64,000 nt of DNA from TK10-74A sp965263065 (GCA_965263065.1 CBDHGH010000003.1:1736001-1800000); one strand, 5' to 3'; positions 32,298 to 41,013 are shown, numbered from the stretch's first letter. Made by a program: numbers and translations. The notes: generated from the letters alone by a model not told the origin.

Positions 32298-32327
32298 GTG
32301 ACGACCGCGGCGGCCGTCTGCTAAAGT
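32298..32327 (+). promoter_or_regulatory. Promoter-like element before the sortase leader
   Basis: GTGACG (32298-32303) and TAAAGT (32322-32327) are 18 bases apart. They are the best promoter-like pair between DUF2277 and the sortase and would give a leader of about 340 bases. Confidence 0.4.
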
Positions 32328-32673
32328 GCTGGTGGAGCCGGGGACGTTACCCCCGACGATCCGGCAGGCCGCCTCCGATTAGCCATGGTGGCCCGCGACC
32401 GCCGCCCGAGGACGGGCGGCCCCACCAGCGCCCCCGACGATGCCGCCGGGGGCGTGTTGGCGTCTGCCCCCAAGCGCCGCTCGCCTGCGCGCGCTCCTCC
32501 GTCGAGCCGCCGCGCTGCCGCCGCTCCGGGAACCCCCCGCGCCGCTGCCGCGTTGATCGTTAAGGCTGTGATCGATCGGGCCGCCTGGGGCCGTCGCCGG
32601 CGGGGCTGCCGCATGGCCTCTGCCGATCCGGCGACGTACCGTTGACGTAAGGCAGCCGGAGGGAGGATCGGGC
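32328..32673 (+). other. Long structured leader without a credible gene
   Basis: No convincing coding region lies here; short open frames are Arg/Pro/Ala-rich noise. The stretch may be a structured 5' leader of the sortase. GCTGGTGG at 32328-32335 can pair with CCACCAGC at 32422-32429, enclosing hairpins such as CGGGG/CCCCG and CCGCCCG-AGGA-CGGGCGG. A second GGTGG at about 32388 competes for the same CCACC. No known riboswitch is recognised, and the high GC makes chance pairing easy. Confidence 0.35.
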
Positions 32674-33579
32674 TTGACGGAGGAAGACTCCAGGCCGGAA
32701 TCCAGCGGCGTGTGGAGCACCCTGGGCTTGGGCGTCGCTGTCATCCTTGCGGCGAGCGTCTGCTTCTTGGCGGCCTTCTTCATCACGGCCGACCGGCTCG
32801 ACGACGGCGGGACCGCCGGCGCGCCGTCGCAGGTCGCCCCGCGATCGGGTGTCGCGCCCGCCGACGACGACGCCGGGGACGACGCCAGCGATCGCGCCGT
32901 GCCGATCAGCCCCGGCGCTCTCGCCGGCGCCCCCGAGCCGTCCCCCGGCGCCGCCGCCACCGGCGCCGGCGAGCTGTTCACCACCAGGGTGATGCCTGAC
33001 TTCGACCCCGACACGCTGATCCACGGCGGCCCCGGCGAGCAGGGCGCCATCCTGGCCGGCCCCGGCATCGTCCGCAGCAGCGGCGCCGACCGTCGCACCG
33101 ACTGGGAGCTGATCGTGCCCAGCGCCCAGATCCGCGCGTCCATCGCCAAAGTGGGCGTCACGCCCCGGAACCTGCTCGGCGCGCCTGACAACCCCGAGAT
33201 CATCGGCTGGTGGGAGGATGGGCCCGCCCCCGGCGAGGACGGCAACGTGCTCATGGACGGCCACCGCGACTACCGCGACATCTTCGAGAACGTCGGCTTC
33301 GGCGTCTGCTGGCTGCTCACCGAGACCCGCCCCGGCGACCTCATTATCGTCCGCGACATCAGCGACGGCCGGGCCTACGTCTACACGGTGAGCGAGATCC
33401 ACAGCGTCGATTGGGACGACCCCAGCGGCGATCGCTTCCTGCGCAGCAGCGACGACCCCATCCTCACGCTCGTCACCTGCGAGGGCGCCTTCGACGAAGA
33501 AAACCACAACTACTCGCAGCGGCGCGTCGTCGTCGCGGAGCTCAGCGACCGCGTCGCCCCGTCCGTCGGTGGTGGGTAG
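32674..33579 (+). CDS. Class E/F-type sortase
   Basis: A 301-residue membrane-anchored cysteine transpeptidase. One transmembrane helix (residues about 13-35) is followed by a Gly/Ala/Asp-rich linker, then the sortase barrel: NVLMDGHRDYRDIF (catalytic His), LTLVTCEGAF (catalytic Cys) and NYSQRRVVVAEL (Arg). The TTG at 32674 has GGAGGGAGG seven bases before it and is preferred. Sortases attach surface proteins in Gram-positive-like cell envelopes; in Chloroflexota their targets are unclear and no LPxTG-like substrate is seen nearby. It is preceded by a long untranslated stretch. Confidence 0.88.
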   Translation: MTEEDSRPESSGVWSTLGLGVAVILAASVCFLAAFFITADRLDDGGTAGAPSQVAPRSGVAPADDDAGDDASDRAVPISPGALAGAPEPSPGAAATGAGELFTTRVMPDFDPDTLIHGGPGEQGAILAGPGIVRSSGADRRTDWELIVPSAQIRASIAKVGVTPRNLLGAPDNPEIIGWWEDGPAPGEDGNVLMDGHRDYRDIFENVGFGVCWLLTETRPGDLIIVRDISDGRAYVYTVSEIHSVDWDDPSGDRFLRSSDDPILTLVTCEGAFDEENHNYSQRRVVVAELSDRVAPSVGGG

Positions 33580-33606
33580 CCGCGTCCGGCGACGTAAGCT
33601 GGGCCC

Positions 33607-34623
33607 GTGACCCCGCCGACGCCCACCCCCGCGACCGCTCCGTCCGATTCCTGGCGCGACCCCGTCCTGCGGCGCGTCGCCATCATCGGCGCGGGCGCGA
33701 TGGGCTGCTCCCTGGCGGCCATCACCGCGCCGCACATCGACACGGTGATCGTCGTGCGCGATCCCGCCCGCGCGGCCCGCATCCGCGACGCCGGCATCGA
33801 GCTGCACGGCGCGCTCGAGGCCACGGGCCATCCCACGGTCGTGCCCTCGATCCGCGACCTGTCCGACATCCACCCCATCGACCTCGTCTTCATCGCCACG
33901 AAGACGACGGCCATCCCCGCCGTCTGCGAGCAGATGGCCCCCGACCTGCTGTCGCTGCCCTACATCGTCTCGTACCAGAACGGCATCGAGCCGGGCCGCG
34001 AGATCGTCCGCCGGCTCGGCACGCCGCGCGTGATTCGCATGGTGCTGCACTACGGCGCGACATTGGAGCCCCCGTCGCCGAACGCCTCCGCCGCGGGCCC
34101 CATCCGCGTGCGGGCCGGCTTCCAGGCGGCGCCGCACTTCATCGGCGGCGAGGGCGAGCGGGCGCAGGCGTTCGCACGGGCGCTCGCCCGCCGCCTCACC
34201 GGCATGCGCCTGACGACCGCCTTCGCGCCCGATATCGACGTCGAGGTCTGGCGCAAGGGCGTGCTCAACGCCGCCGCCAACCCCGTCGCCGCGCTCACGC
34301 GCATCCCCCTCGACGGCCTGATGTCCGGTCCCGCCCGCCCGCTCGTGCTGCGGCTCGTCGACGAGGCGCTGGCGGTCGCGGCGGCGGCGGCCATCGACCT
34401 GGGGCCGGACGCGCGCGCCGACGCCGTGCGCATGCTGGAGTCGGCCGGCGATCACCTGCCCAGCATGGCCGAGGACGTGATCGCCGGTCGCTCGACGGAG
34501 ATCACCCAGCTCAACCTGCAGATCGCGCAGCGGGCCGCCGAGCTCGGCCTGCCGGCCCCGACGCACCACACCATCGTCGAGCTGATCCGAGCCATCGACG
34601 ATCGCCTGGTCGGGCGGGGGTAG
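33607..34623 (+). CDS. 2-dehydropantoate 2-reductase family protein (second copy)
   Basis: A 338-residue protein with the fold of ketopantoate reductase: RVAIIGAGAMGCSLAAI nucleotide motif, FIATKTTAI with the family Lys and EVWRKGVLNAAANPVAALT, where the Lys-Asn pair is kept. It differs strongly from the copy at 30986. The reading frame is preceded by a Pro/Thr-rich lead of about 20 residues, so the true start may be a little later. Which of the two copies makes pantoate, if either, cannot be told. Confidence 0.83.
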   Translation: MTPPTPTPATAPSDSWRDPVLRRVAIIGAGAMGCSLAAITAPHIDTVIVVRDPARAARIRDAGIELHGALEATGHPTVVPSIRDLSDIHPIDLVFIATKTTAIPAVCEQMAPDLLSLPYIVSYQNGIEPGREIVRRLGTPRVIRMVLHYGATLEPPSPNASAAGPIRVRAGFQAAPHFIGGEGERAQAFARALARRLTGMRLTTAFAPDIDVEVWRKGVLNAAANPVAALTRIPLDGLMSGPARPLVLRLVDEALAVAAAAAIDLGPDARADAVRMLESAGDHLPSMAEDVIAGRSTEITQLNLQIAQRAAELGLPAPTHHTIVELIRAIDDRLVGRG

Positions 34624-34645
34624 CCCTCTCCGCTATCGTGGCCCC

Positions 34646-35029
34646 ATGACCCCCGACGACTCCTCCACAGCCGACTACGTGGCCCAGGCCCGGGAGTTCC
34701 TGGCCCAGTCCCGGGAGCATGTCGCCGCGGACCACCTGCACCAGGCGTCCGAGAAGGGCTGGGGGGCAGCCGCGCACATGGCCAAGGCCGTCGCCGCAGC
34801 CCAAGGCTGGGAATACGACACCCACGCCGACTTCAGCGTCGTGCTGAACCGCGGTCTGGAGGTGACCGGCGACGACCGCCTGCGAGGGTTGCGAGCCACC
34901 GCCAACGACCTGCACAGCAACTACTACCGGCGCAAGCGGCACCTGAACGCCGGGGTGATCGGCAGGGACATCGAGAGCGTGGCGGAACTGCTGGGGATCC
35001 TCGCTCCGCTGACCGCGCCGTCCCGCTGA
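34646..35029 (+). CDS. PaREP1-like (HEPN-type) protein, copy 3 of 3
   Basis: A 127-residue helical protein with HQASEKGWGAAAHMAKAVAA, GWEYDTHADFS and NDLHSNYYRRKRHLNA. It keeps the family core but the second block lacks the Arg of copies 1 and 2 and the C terminus is longer and more basic. It follows the second ketopantoate reductase by 22 bases and is convergent with the aspartic protease pair. It has no coupled antitoxin-like partner. Confidence 0.78.
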   Translation: MTPDDSSTADYVAQAREFLAQSREHVAADHLHQASEKGWGAAAHMAKAVAAAQGWEYDTHADFSVVLNRGLEVTGDDRLRGLRATANDLHSNYYRRKRHLNAGVIGRDIESVAELLGILAPLTAPSR

Positions 35030-35065
35030 GGCGCCCGAAGCAAGCGCCAGAGTCGCGACCAAGTG

Positions 35066-35500
35066 CTACTCCGGCTGCTGCGACATCCGCTCGAACACGT
35101 CCGCGAGCATCCGTTCCGGCACGAGGGCGATCCCAAGCGAACGCGAAATCAGCAGCCCGAGTCCGAACGTCTCCAAGAACTTCATGCCCGCCAATATCGA
35201 TGTCTCCCTCGGCGGCATCAACACAAGGCCCGCCTGTGTGACGTCCATGAAGGTGACGTACGCAATACCGCCGGGCAGTACCACGTTCGATCCATCGGCG
35301 AGCGTTACAGGCACCCCCGTCAACGGCACGATGCGCAGGTATGATGCCAGTTCTTGGGGAACCTGTAGGAATTCCGTGAATCCGGTATCAATGATCGCAT
35401 CGATGGTGCCGCCTTGAGCGACTCCATCCGCGCTCAGATGGAGCGTCAGGCACGCGTTCCCCTGTTCGTCGTAGTGTCCCCGTCCGATCGTCTCACTCAA
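35066..35500 (-). CDS. Retropepsin-like aspartic protease (clan AA)
   Basis: A 144-residue single-domain protein with AIIDTGFTEFLQVP, the DTG active-site loop of retroviral-type aspartic proteases, and a later GLLISRSLGIALVPE where homologues have the hydrophobic G-x-x-hxxh strand pair. It works as a dimer in known relatives. Many bacteria carry such genes beside a small DUF5678-like partner, as here. Its start overlaps the partner's stop by eight bases, so they are co-translated. Lower GC than surroundings; likely acquired. Function: perhaps a proteolytic half of a TA-like system, which is inference. Confidence 0.82.
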   Translation of the reverse strand: MSETIGRGHYDEQGNACLTLHLSADGVAQGGTIDAIIDTGFTEFLQVPQELASYLRIVPLTGVPVTLADGSNVVLPGGIAYVTFMDVTQAGLVLMPPRETSILAGMKFLETFGLGLLISRSLGIALVPERMLADVFERMSQQPE

Positions 35501-35768
35501 CGTAGCTCATCCGGCAGACGCTGGAGAAGCCGATCCGGATCAAGTAGAACACACCCTCGGGGGCGCGATCCTTCGCCAGTTGCAACGCATCCGCTGGGGA
35601 CACCCCCACGCAGGCCGATCCATCCCGAATGTCAATGACCACGAACTGCTTGGGATAGGTTCGCTCGTACTCCTCCCGATACCGTTCGTTGTAGATCGCC
35701 TCTGCGGTATCGGAAATGGAACGCAGATCCGCCTCTGCGTGCGCTGATGGGGAATGTGCCTGCGTCAT
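35493..35768 (-). CDS. DUF5678-like small protein
   Basis: A 91-residue protein. A charged helical start (AEAIYNERYREEYERTYPKQ) leads into FVVIDIRDGSACVGVSPADALQLAKDRAPEGVFYLIRIG, a compact beta-alpha-beta unit typical of DUF5678: FVxID, G, A-x-x-A, FYLIRIG. ATG at 35766-35768. It is the upstream partner of the aspartic protease; the pair recurs in many genomes but I know no experimental function. Confidence 0.75.
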   Translation of the reverse strand: MTQAHSPSAHAEADLRSISDTAEAIYNERYREEYERTYPKQFVVIDIRDGSACVGVSPADALQLAKDRAPEGVFYLIRIGFSSVCRMSYVE

Positions 35769-35839
35769 GATCGCCCCTCTGCTGCGGTCTCCGTGGCCAG
35801 TATACGCCTTCACTTGCCGTCCAGCCGACGACCGGCCCC

Positions 35840-36937
35840 CTACGCCTCCGACGGCAGCACGCGGATCGATGCCGGATCGAGGCGCACGCGCACGACGTCC
35901 CCGACGCGCCAGCCGCCGACCCCCGACGGTGGATCGACGCCAAACGTCAGCTCCGAGCCCCCGCTGCGGACGTGCAGCCGGACGCGGCGGCCCTGGAAGC
36001 TCCGCCCCATGATCTCGCCGACCAGCATGGGCTCGCCGTCCGGCTCCTGCGCCGTGTCCGCGGGTTCGACGCGCGCGCGCTCGTCGCCGAGCAGCAGCGC
36101 GACCGGCCCCGGCGTCGCGCCCGCGTCCGGGATGATGAACTCGCCCACCGGCGTCCGCACCCGCGACGTCCCCGCCTCGTCCGGCGTCAGCTCCCCCGCC
36201 ACGAGGTTCGTGCGGCCGAGGAAGCGTGCTACCCAGGCGTCGACGGGGTCGCCGTAGATCTCCTCGGGCCGGCCCGACTGCCGCGCCAGCCCCCCCTGCA
36301 TGACCAGTACCCGGTCGGCCAGCGCGAAGGCCTCCTCTTGGTCGTGCGTGACGTAGATCCCCGTCAGCCCCTGCGACCGCAGGATCACCGCCAGCTCCGA
36401 CAGCAGCTCCTCGCGCAGCGCCCGGTCGAGCGCCCCGACCGGCTCGTCGAGCATCAGCAGCCGCGGTCGCGGCGCGAGCGACCGCGCCAGCGCGACCCGC
36501 TGCCGCTCCCCGCCCGACAGCTCGTGCACCTTGCGGCCGCCGTAGCCCGACAGCCCCACCAGCGCCAGCATCTCGGCGACCCGGGCCGCGCGCGCCGACC
36601 CGCTCAGCCCCTGCATGCGCAGCCCGAACGCCACGTTCGACTCGACGTCGAGGTGGGGGAACAGCGCCAGCTCCTGGAACATCAGCCCGATTCCGCGGCG
36701 GTGCGCCGGGGTCCCGTCGAGGCGCGCGCCGTCGAGCCACACCTCGCCCGACTCCGCCCGCTCCAGCCCGCCGATCACGCGCAGCAGCGACGTCTTGCCG
36801 CAGCCGCTGGGCCCGATCACGGCGAAGATCTCCCCCTCCGCCACCTCCAGCGACACCCCGCCCAGCGCGAGCGTCGCCCCGTAGTGCAGGCGCACGTCGC
36901 GCACCGACAGCAGCGGCCCCGCGCCGGTTCCGGCCAT
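35840..36937 (-). CDS. thiQ: Thiamine-type ABC transporter ATP-binding protein
   Basis: A 365-residue cytoplasmic ATPase that powers the transporter. Walker A GPSGCGKTS, Q-loop MFQELALFPHLDV, signature LSGGERQRVALARS, Walker B RLLMLDEPVGALD and the H-loop YVTHDQEEAF are all intact. A C-terminal ~110-residue TOBE-like region (RTNLVAGELTPDEAGTSRV) makes it longer than E. coli ThiQ and closer to the Fe(III)/putrescine type. The ATG at 36935-36937 shares a base with the permease stop (TGATG). Thiamine rather than iron is indicated by the binding protein and the TPP riboswitch upstream. Confidence 0.88.
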   Translation of the reverse strand: MAGTGAGPLLSVRDVRLHYGATLALGGVSLEVAEGEIFAVIGPSGCGKTSLLRVIGGLERAESGEVWLDGARLDGTPAHRRGIGLMFQELALFPHLDVESNVAFGLRMQGLSGSARAARVAEMLALVGLSGYGGRKVHELSGGERQRVALARSLAPRPRLLMLDEPVGALDRALREELLSELAVILRSQGLTGIYVTHDQEEAFALADRVLVMQGGLARQSGRPEEIYGDPVDAWVARFLGRTNLVAGELTPDEAGTSRVRTPVGEFIIPDAGATPGPVALLLGDERARVEPADTAQEPDGEPMLVGEIMGRSFQGRRVRLHVRSGGSELTFGVDPPSGVGGWRVGDVVRVRLDPASIRVLPSEA

Positions 36938-38595
36938 CAGAACTCCCCCACGTCGCGATAGCGCAGCCGCTCGATCAGCAGGAAGCCCACCCCGCTCACC
37001 AGCATCAGCACCACGCTCATCGCCAGCGCCGCCCCCAGCCGCTCCGCGCCGGGCAGCCCCAGGTAGCGGAAGATCGCGACGTTCATCGTGGCGTACTCCG
37101 GCCGCGACAGCAGCAGCGCCGCGCCGAAGTCGCCGATCGAGATCGCGAAGGCGAAGGTCGCGCCCACCAGCGTCGCCCGCGAGACGATGGGCAGGTCGAT
37201 GCGCCGGAAGGTCTGCCGCGGCGACGCCCCCAGCATCGCCGACGCCTCGCGCAGGCGTTCGTCGATGCCGCGCACGACCGCCAGCACGCTGCGCATCACG
37301 AACGGATACGCGATCAGGGTGTGCGCCACCACGATGATCAGCCACGACGCGCGCAGGTCCAGCACGCCGGTGTCGAACGCGATCAGGATGCCGAACGCCA
37401 GCGTGATCACCGACACGCCCAGCGGCAGCATCGCCAGGGCGTCGGCGACCGACCGCCAGCGCCCCCGCGCCCGCGCGACGGCGAAGGCCAGCGCCGTCCC
37501 CAGCGGCACCGCGATCGCCACCGTCGTCGCCGCGAACCACAGCGAGTTCGTCAGCGCCTCCGACAGCGAGACGAAGAAGAACTCCCCGCGCGTGTTCGTC
37601 TCCAGCGCCCGGTAGAACCCGAGGCCGTAGCCCTCGGCCCCCCGCAGCGAGCGCTCGACCAGGGCCAGCAGCGGCGTCCCCAGCCACAGGAACACGACCG
37701 CGAAGTTCGCCCCGATCAGCAGCCGCTCGCGCCCGCCGCGGATGCGTCGCGCCGCCGACGACTGCGGCTGCAGGTTGAGCGGGACCGCGCTGCGGGCCTG
37801 CAGGCGCGCGTAGGTCCACATCACCGCCAGCGTGAACACGATCTGCACGACCGCCAGCGCCGCCGCCAGCGGCAGCCGGAAGAGCCGCGCCGTCAGCGTG
37901 TAGATCGTCGCGTCCAGGGTCGCGAACTGCGGCCCGCCCAGGATCAGCACGACCCCGAAGCTGGTGAACGAGAACATGAATACCAGCAGCGCCGACGACA
38001 GGATCGCCGGCGCGATCTGCGGCAGCGTCACCCGGCGGAACACCGCCAGCGGCCCCGCCCCCAGCATCCGCGCCGCCTCCTCGCTGCGCGGGTCGACGTT
38101 CGCCCACAGCGCCGACACCGTCCGCACCACGATCGTGTAGTTGTAGAAGGCGTGCGCCAGCAGGATCACGGTGATCGTGTTGAGCACCCGGATCGGCGGC
38201 TCGTCGAGCCCGAAGATCGCCTGCAAGCCCGCGTTCAGCGTCCCCGACGGCCCCAGCAGCGCCGTGAACGCGATCGCCACCACGACCACCGGCAGCACGA
38301 AGGGGATCGTCGTCAGCGCCCGGATCGTCGACTTGCCGCGGAACTCGTAGCGCGCGAGGACGTAGGCGCTGGGCAGCCCGAGGGCCAGCGTCAGCGCCGT
38401 CGAGGCGAACGCCTGCCAGGTCGTGAACCACAGCCGGCCGAGGAAGAAGTCGTCGGTCAGCACCGTCTCGAACGGCGACAGACTGAACGCGCCCTCCGGC
38501 GCCAGGCTCACGCGCAGGATCTCGACCAGCGGATAGACGAAGAACAGCGCCAGGAAGCCCAGCGCCGGGATCAGGACCAGCCGGCTCGCCCGCAC
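36937..38595 (-). CDS. thiP: Thiamine-type ABC transporter permease, two-domain
   Basis: A 552-residue membrane protein with two fused permease halves of about six helices each, as in ThiP. Each half has the EAA loop that binds the ATPase: SEEAARMLGAGPLAVFRRVTLP and REASAMLGASPRQTFRRIDLP. The first helix LVLIPALGFLALFFVYPLVE follows a GTG start (38593-38595). It lies 39 bases after the binding-protein gene and overlaps the ATPase start by one base. Two-domain permeases of this size also serve iron or sulfate; thiamine is chosen from the operon's riboswitch. Confidence 0.88.
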   Translation of the reverse strand: MRASRLVLIPALGFLALFFVYPLVEILRVSLAPEGAFSLSPFETVLTDDFFLGRLWFTTWQAFASTALTLALGLPSAYVLARYEFRGKSTIRALTTIPFVLPVVVVAIAFTALLGPSGTLNAGLQAIFGLDEPPIRVLNTITVILLAHAFYNYTIVVRTVSALWANVDPRSEEAARMLGAGPLAVFRRVTLPQIAPAILSSALLVFMFSFTSFGVVLILGGPQFATLDATIYTLTARLFRLPLAAALAVVQIVFTLAVMWTYARLQARSAVPLNLQPQSSAARRIRGGRERLLIGANFAVVFLWLGTPLLALVERSLRGAEGYGLGFYRALETNTRGEFFFVSLSEALTNSLWFAATTVAIAVPLGTALAFAVARARGRWRSVADALAMLPLGVSVITLAFGILIAFDTGVLDLRASWLIIVVAHTLIAYPFVMRSVLAVVRGIDERLREASAMLGASPRQTFRRIDLPIVSRATLVGATFAFAISIGDFGAALLLSRPEYATMNVAIFRYLGLPGAERLGAALAMSVVLMLVSGVGFLLIERLRYRDVGEF

Positions 38596-38634
38596 CGGGA
38601 CGCCGCCGATGCCCCGGCCCGCGCGGCCCCGTCC

Positions 38635-39738
38635 CTATCGCACCACCGTGTCCGTCCACTCGTCCAGCCAGCGCTCGAAGTGGGCCGCGACGGCGTCCGG
38701 GTCGATGCGGGCCGGCTCGTCCGGGATCTCCGAGTAGCGCTCGAACTCCTCCGGGATGGCGACGCCGGAGCGGGCGGGGTAGACGAACATGTTGAGCGGG
38801 ATGTCGGCCTGGAACTGCTCGCTCAGCATGAAGTCGATGAAGGCCTCGGCCAGCGGCTGCTTGTCGGTCCCGCGCAGGATGCCCACGCCCTCGATCTGGA
38901 AGTAGCTCGAGCGGGGCGCGAGCACCGATCCCGTCGGTGCGTCGTCGAGCGGCTCCTCCGAGAACATCACCTCGGCCGGCGGCGAGGTCGAGTAGCTGTT
39001 CACGAGCAGGGCGTTGCCGCCGTAGCGCGAGAACTGCGTGTAGTACGCGTCCGACCAGCCGGCGCTGACGATGACGTCGTTGGCCCGCATGTCGCGCCAG
39101 AAGTCGAGCCAGGTGTAGTCGCCGTCCTCGCCGAAGTGCGCGACCGTGACCAGCATGAACTGCAAGCCCGGCGACGACGTGTTGGGGTCCTGAATCGCGA
39201 CCCGGCCGCGCCATTGCGGCTCGGTCAGCTCGCGCAGCGACCGCGGCGGCTCCAGCCCCGCCTCCGCCAGCGACGCCTTGTCGTAGTTCAGCAACACGTA
39301 CCCGAAGTCGATCGGCGTGAGCCGGCCGCTGTCGTCGAAGATCAGCGACGCGTCGACGTTGGCGAGCTGCGGCGATCGGTACTCGACGAAGATGTCCTCC
39401 TCAAGCGCGCGCGCGTAGAAGACGTTGTCGACCCCGAACAGCAGGTCGCCCTCGGGGTTGCCCTTGTTCAGGATCGCCCGGTTCAGCGCCTCCACCGCGT
39501 CGCCGATCGGCACGACCTTGACGGTCACGCCGTACCGCGCCTCGAAGGCCGCGATCGTCTCCTCCGAGATCGCGAAGCTGTCGTGCGTCAGCAGCACCAG
39601 CTCCTCGCCGGCGAAGTCGGCGGCCGTGCGATCGTCCTGCGGCTCGTCGGCGCAGGCTGCCCCCACCGCTGCCGCGATCACCAGCGCCAGCAGCGCGATC
39701 AGCGTCCCCGTCCAACGCAACGTCCAAGTCCGGGGCAT
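38635..39738 (-). CDS. thiB: Thiamine ABC transporter substrate-binding lipoprotein
   Basis: A 367-residue exported binding protein. Signal LIALLALVIAAAVGAAC ends in a lipobox, anchoring it to the membrane. VLLTHDSFAISEETIAAFEA and GDLLFGVDNVFYARAL match the conserved THDSF and GxDN parts of ThiB-type thiamine-binding proteins, and SAGWSDAYYTQFSRYGGN the later ligand loop. ATG at 39736-39738 has AAGGAGG six bases before it. The upstream TPP riboswitch (39925-40020) makes thiamine or its phosphates the clear ligand and predicts shut-off when TPP is plentiful. Confidence 0.92.
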   Translation of the reverse strand: MPRTWTLRWTGTLIALLALVIAAAVGAACADEPQDDRTAADFAGEELVLLTHDSFAISEETIAAFEARYGVTVKVVPIGDAVEALNRAILNKGNPEGDLLFGVDNVFYARALEEDIFVEYRSPQLANVDASLIFDDSGRLTPIDFGYVLLNYDKASLAEAGLEPPRSLRELTEPQWRGRVAIQDPNTSSPGLQFMLVTVAHFGEDGDYTWLDFWRDMRANDVIVSAGWSDAYYTQFSRYGGNALLVNSYSTSPPAEVMFSEEPLDDAPTGSVLAPRSSYFQIEGVGILRGTDKQPLAEAFIDFMLSEQFQADIPLNMFVYPARSGVAIPEEFERYSEIPDEPARIDPDAVAAHFERWLDEWTDTVVR

Positions 39739-39924
39739 GGCCCCCTCCTTCGGCTTCCGGCGCGTCCCCGCGACCGGAGCTATGGGGTGCGTGATCGAGC
39801 GCGCGCGATCAGCGCTCCCCGCCGGCCTGAACGGGACGACGGCCGCCGCATCGCATGCGGAGGGGCCCGTGTCGCCACGCGTGCCGAGAAGCGTGCCGAG
39901 TAGCAAGGAGGGCAGCGAGAAGTG
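39739..39924 (-). other. Expression platform between riboswitch and thiB
   Basis: This 186-base gap has no credible gene. On the minus strand it follows the TPP aptamer and precedes the AAGGAGG ribosome site. It contains several GC-rich inverted elements (for example around 39795-39825 and 39845-39900) that could act as terminator or as a ribosome-site mask, but I cannot single out the switching helix. Confidence 0.4.
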
Positions 39925-40020
39925 CCATGGCTCCCTACGCCGGTACGAACCGGTTCAGGTACAGCGGGTATGCTCTCAGGTCCTCGGCGCATCCTCGGCG
40001 CGAAGGCCCACCCCGGCTTG
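39925..40020 (-). promoter_or_regulatory. TPP riboswitch (THI element)
   Basis: Reading the minus strand, the conserved thi-box parts occur in order: CCGGGGTG (around 40014-40009), CTGAGA (39979-39974), ACCTGA followed by ACCGGTT, and TACCGGCGTAGGGA (about 39945-39932). These are the hallmark nucleotides of the TPP aptamer: the J2-3 core binds the pyrimidine and the GG-CGTAGGGA part the diphosphate. It lies 186 bases ahead of the thiB start, so TPP should repress the transporter operon. Confidence 0.95.
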
Positions 40021-40129
40021 TCACTGCCGCGCAGTATACCCCAGCCCCGTCGCCAATGGCGGCAGCCGACCGGCTCGTCTACGATCGGCCGCGAAAACCC
40101 ACCCCATATTCCGTTCCCAGGAGGCCGCC

Positions 40130-40897
40130 ATGGTCGTCGCAGATTTCTCGTTGCAGGGCAAAGTCGCCATCGTCACCGGCGGCAGCCGCGGCATTGGCCG
40201 CTCGATCGCGCTGGGCTTGGCCGAGGCCGGCGCCGACGTCGCCATCGCCGCCCGCAAGCCGGGCCCCCTCCAGGAGGCCGTCGAGGCCGTGCAGGCCCTC
40301 GGCCGCCGCGCCATCGGCGTCGAGACCAACGTGCGCCGCATGGAGCACCTGCAGAACCTGGTCGAGCGCACCAAGGCGGAGTTGGGCCGCATCGACGTGC
40401 TCGTCAACAACGCCGGTACCAACCCCCACTTCGGCCCCGTCCACACCATCGAGGAGGGGCAGTGGGACGTGGTCATGAACACCAACCTCAAGGCCCCCTT
40501 CTTCCTCAGCGTCCTCTGTCGCGAGGCCATGCTGGAGCACGGCGACGGCGGCACGATCGTCAACGTCAGCTCCGTCGGTGGCATGCGCGCCTCCGACGTC
40601 ATCGCCTCCTACTCCATCTCCAAGGCCGCGATGAACATGATGACCCAGACCTGCGCCAAGAGTTGGGGCGTCGACGGCATCCGCGTCAACGGCATCGCCC
40701 CCGGCCTGATCAAGACCGAGTTCTCGCGCGCGCTCTGGGAGAACGAGGAGATCCTCGCCGCCTCCACGCAGGGCGCCGCCCTGCACCGCATCGCCGACCC
40801 CGACGAGATGGCCGGCGCCGCCGTCTACCTCGCCTCCCCCGCCTCCTCCTTCACCACCGGCCAGACCCTCATCCTCGACGGCGGCGTCGTCCTCTGA
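40130..40897 (+). CDS. Short-chain dehydrogenase/reductase
   Basis: A 255-residue classical SDR. The NAD(P) motif is IVTGGSRGIGRSIAL, the NNAG motif VLVNNAGTNP, Ser in VNVSSVGGMR and the catalytic Tyr-Lys in SYSISKAAMNMM; the end reads TTGQTLILDGGVVL, typical of the fabG-like subgroup. Substrate unknown. ATG at 40130 follows CAGGAGG by seven bases. Divergent from the thiamine operon: its region starts just behind the riboswitch promoter. Confidence 0.93.
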   Translation: MVVADFSLQGKVAIVTGGSRGIGRSIALGLAEAGADVAIAARKPGPLQEAVEAVQALGRRAIGVETNVRRMEHLQNLVERTKAELGRIDVLVNNAGTNPHFGPVHTIEEGQWDVVMNTNLKAPFFLSVLCREAMLEHGDGGTIVNVSSVGGMRASDVIASYSISKAAMNMMTQTCAKSWGVDGIRVNGIAPGLIKTEFSRALWENEEILAASTQGAALHRIADPDEMAGAAVYLASPASSFTTGQTLILDGGVVL

Positions 40898-41013
40898 CGC
40901 CCGGCCGCCGAGGGCCGGGCCGAGGCTGACCGCCGTCGGGGGATGGTCGGCCCCGATTGCCCGCGTTACGATAGCGCTGCACCCGCCCGCGGACGGGGAG
41001 AAAGGGGGCTCCG

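Noticed and set aside
32385..32645. 86-codon open frame before the sortase
   Set aside because: Arg/Pro/Ala-rich composition, no ribosome site and no similarity; more likely part of the leader.
35840..39214. Continuous 1124-codon open frame spanning the ABC ATPase and the permease region
   Set aside because: Only the last 365 codons (the ATPase) are real in this frame; the rest is shadow of the permease and binding-protein genes.
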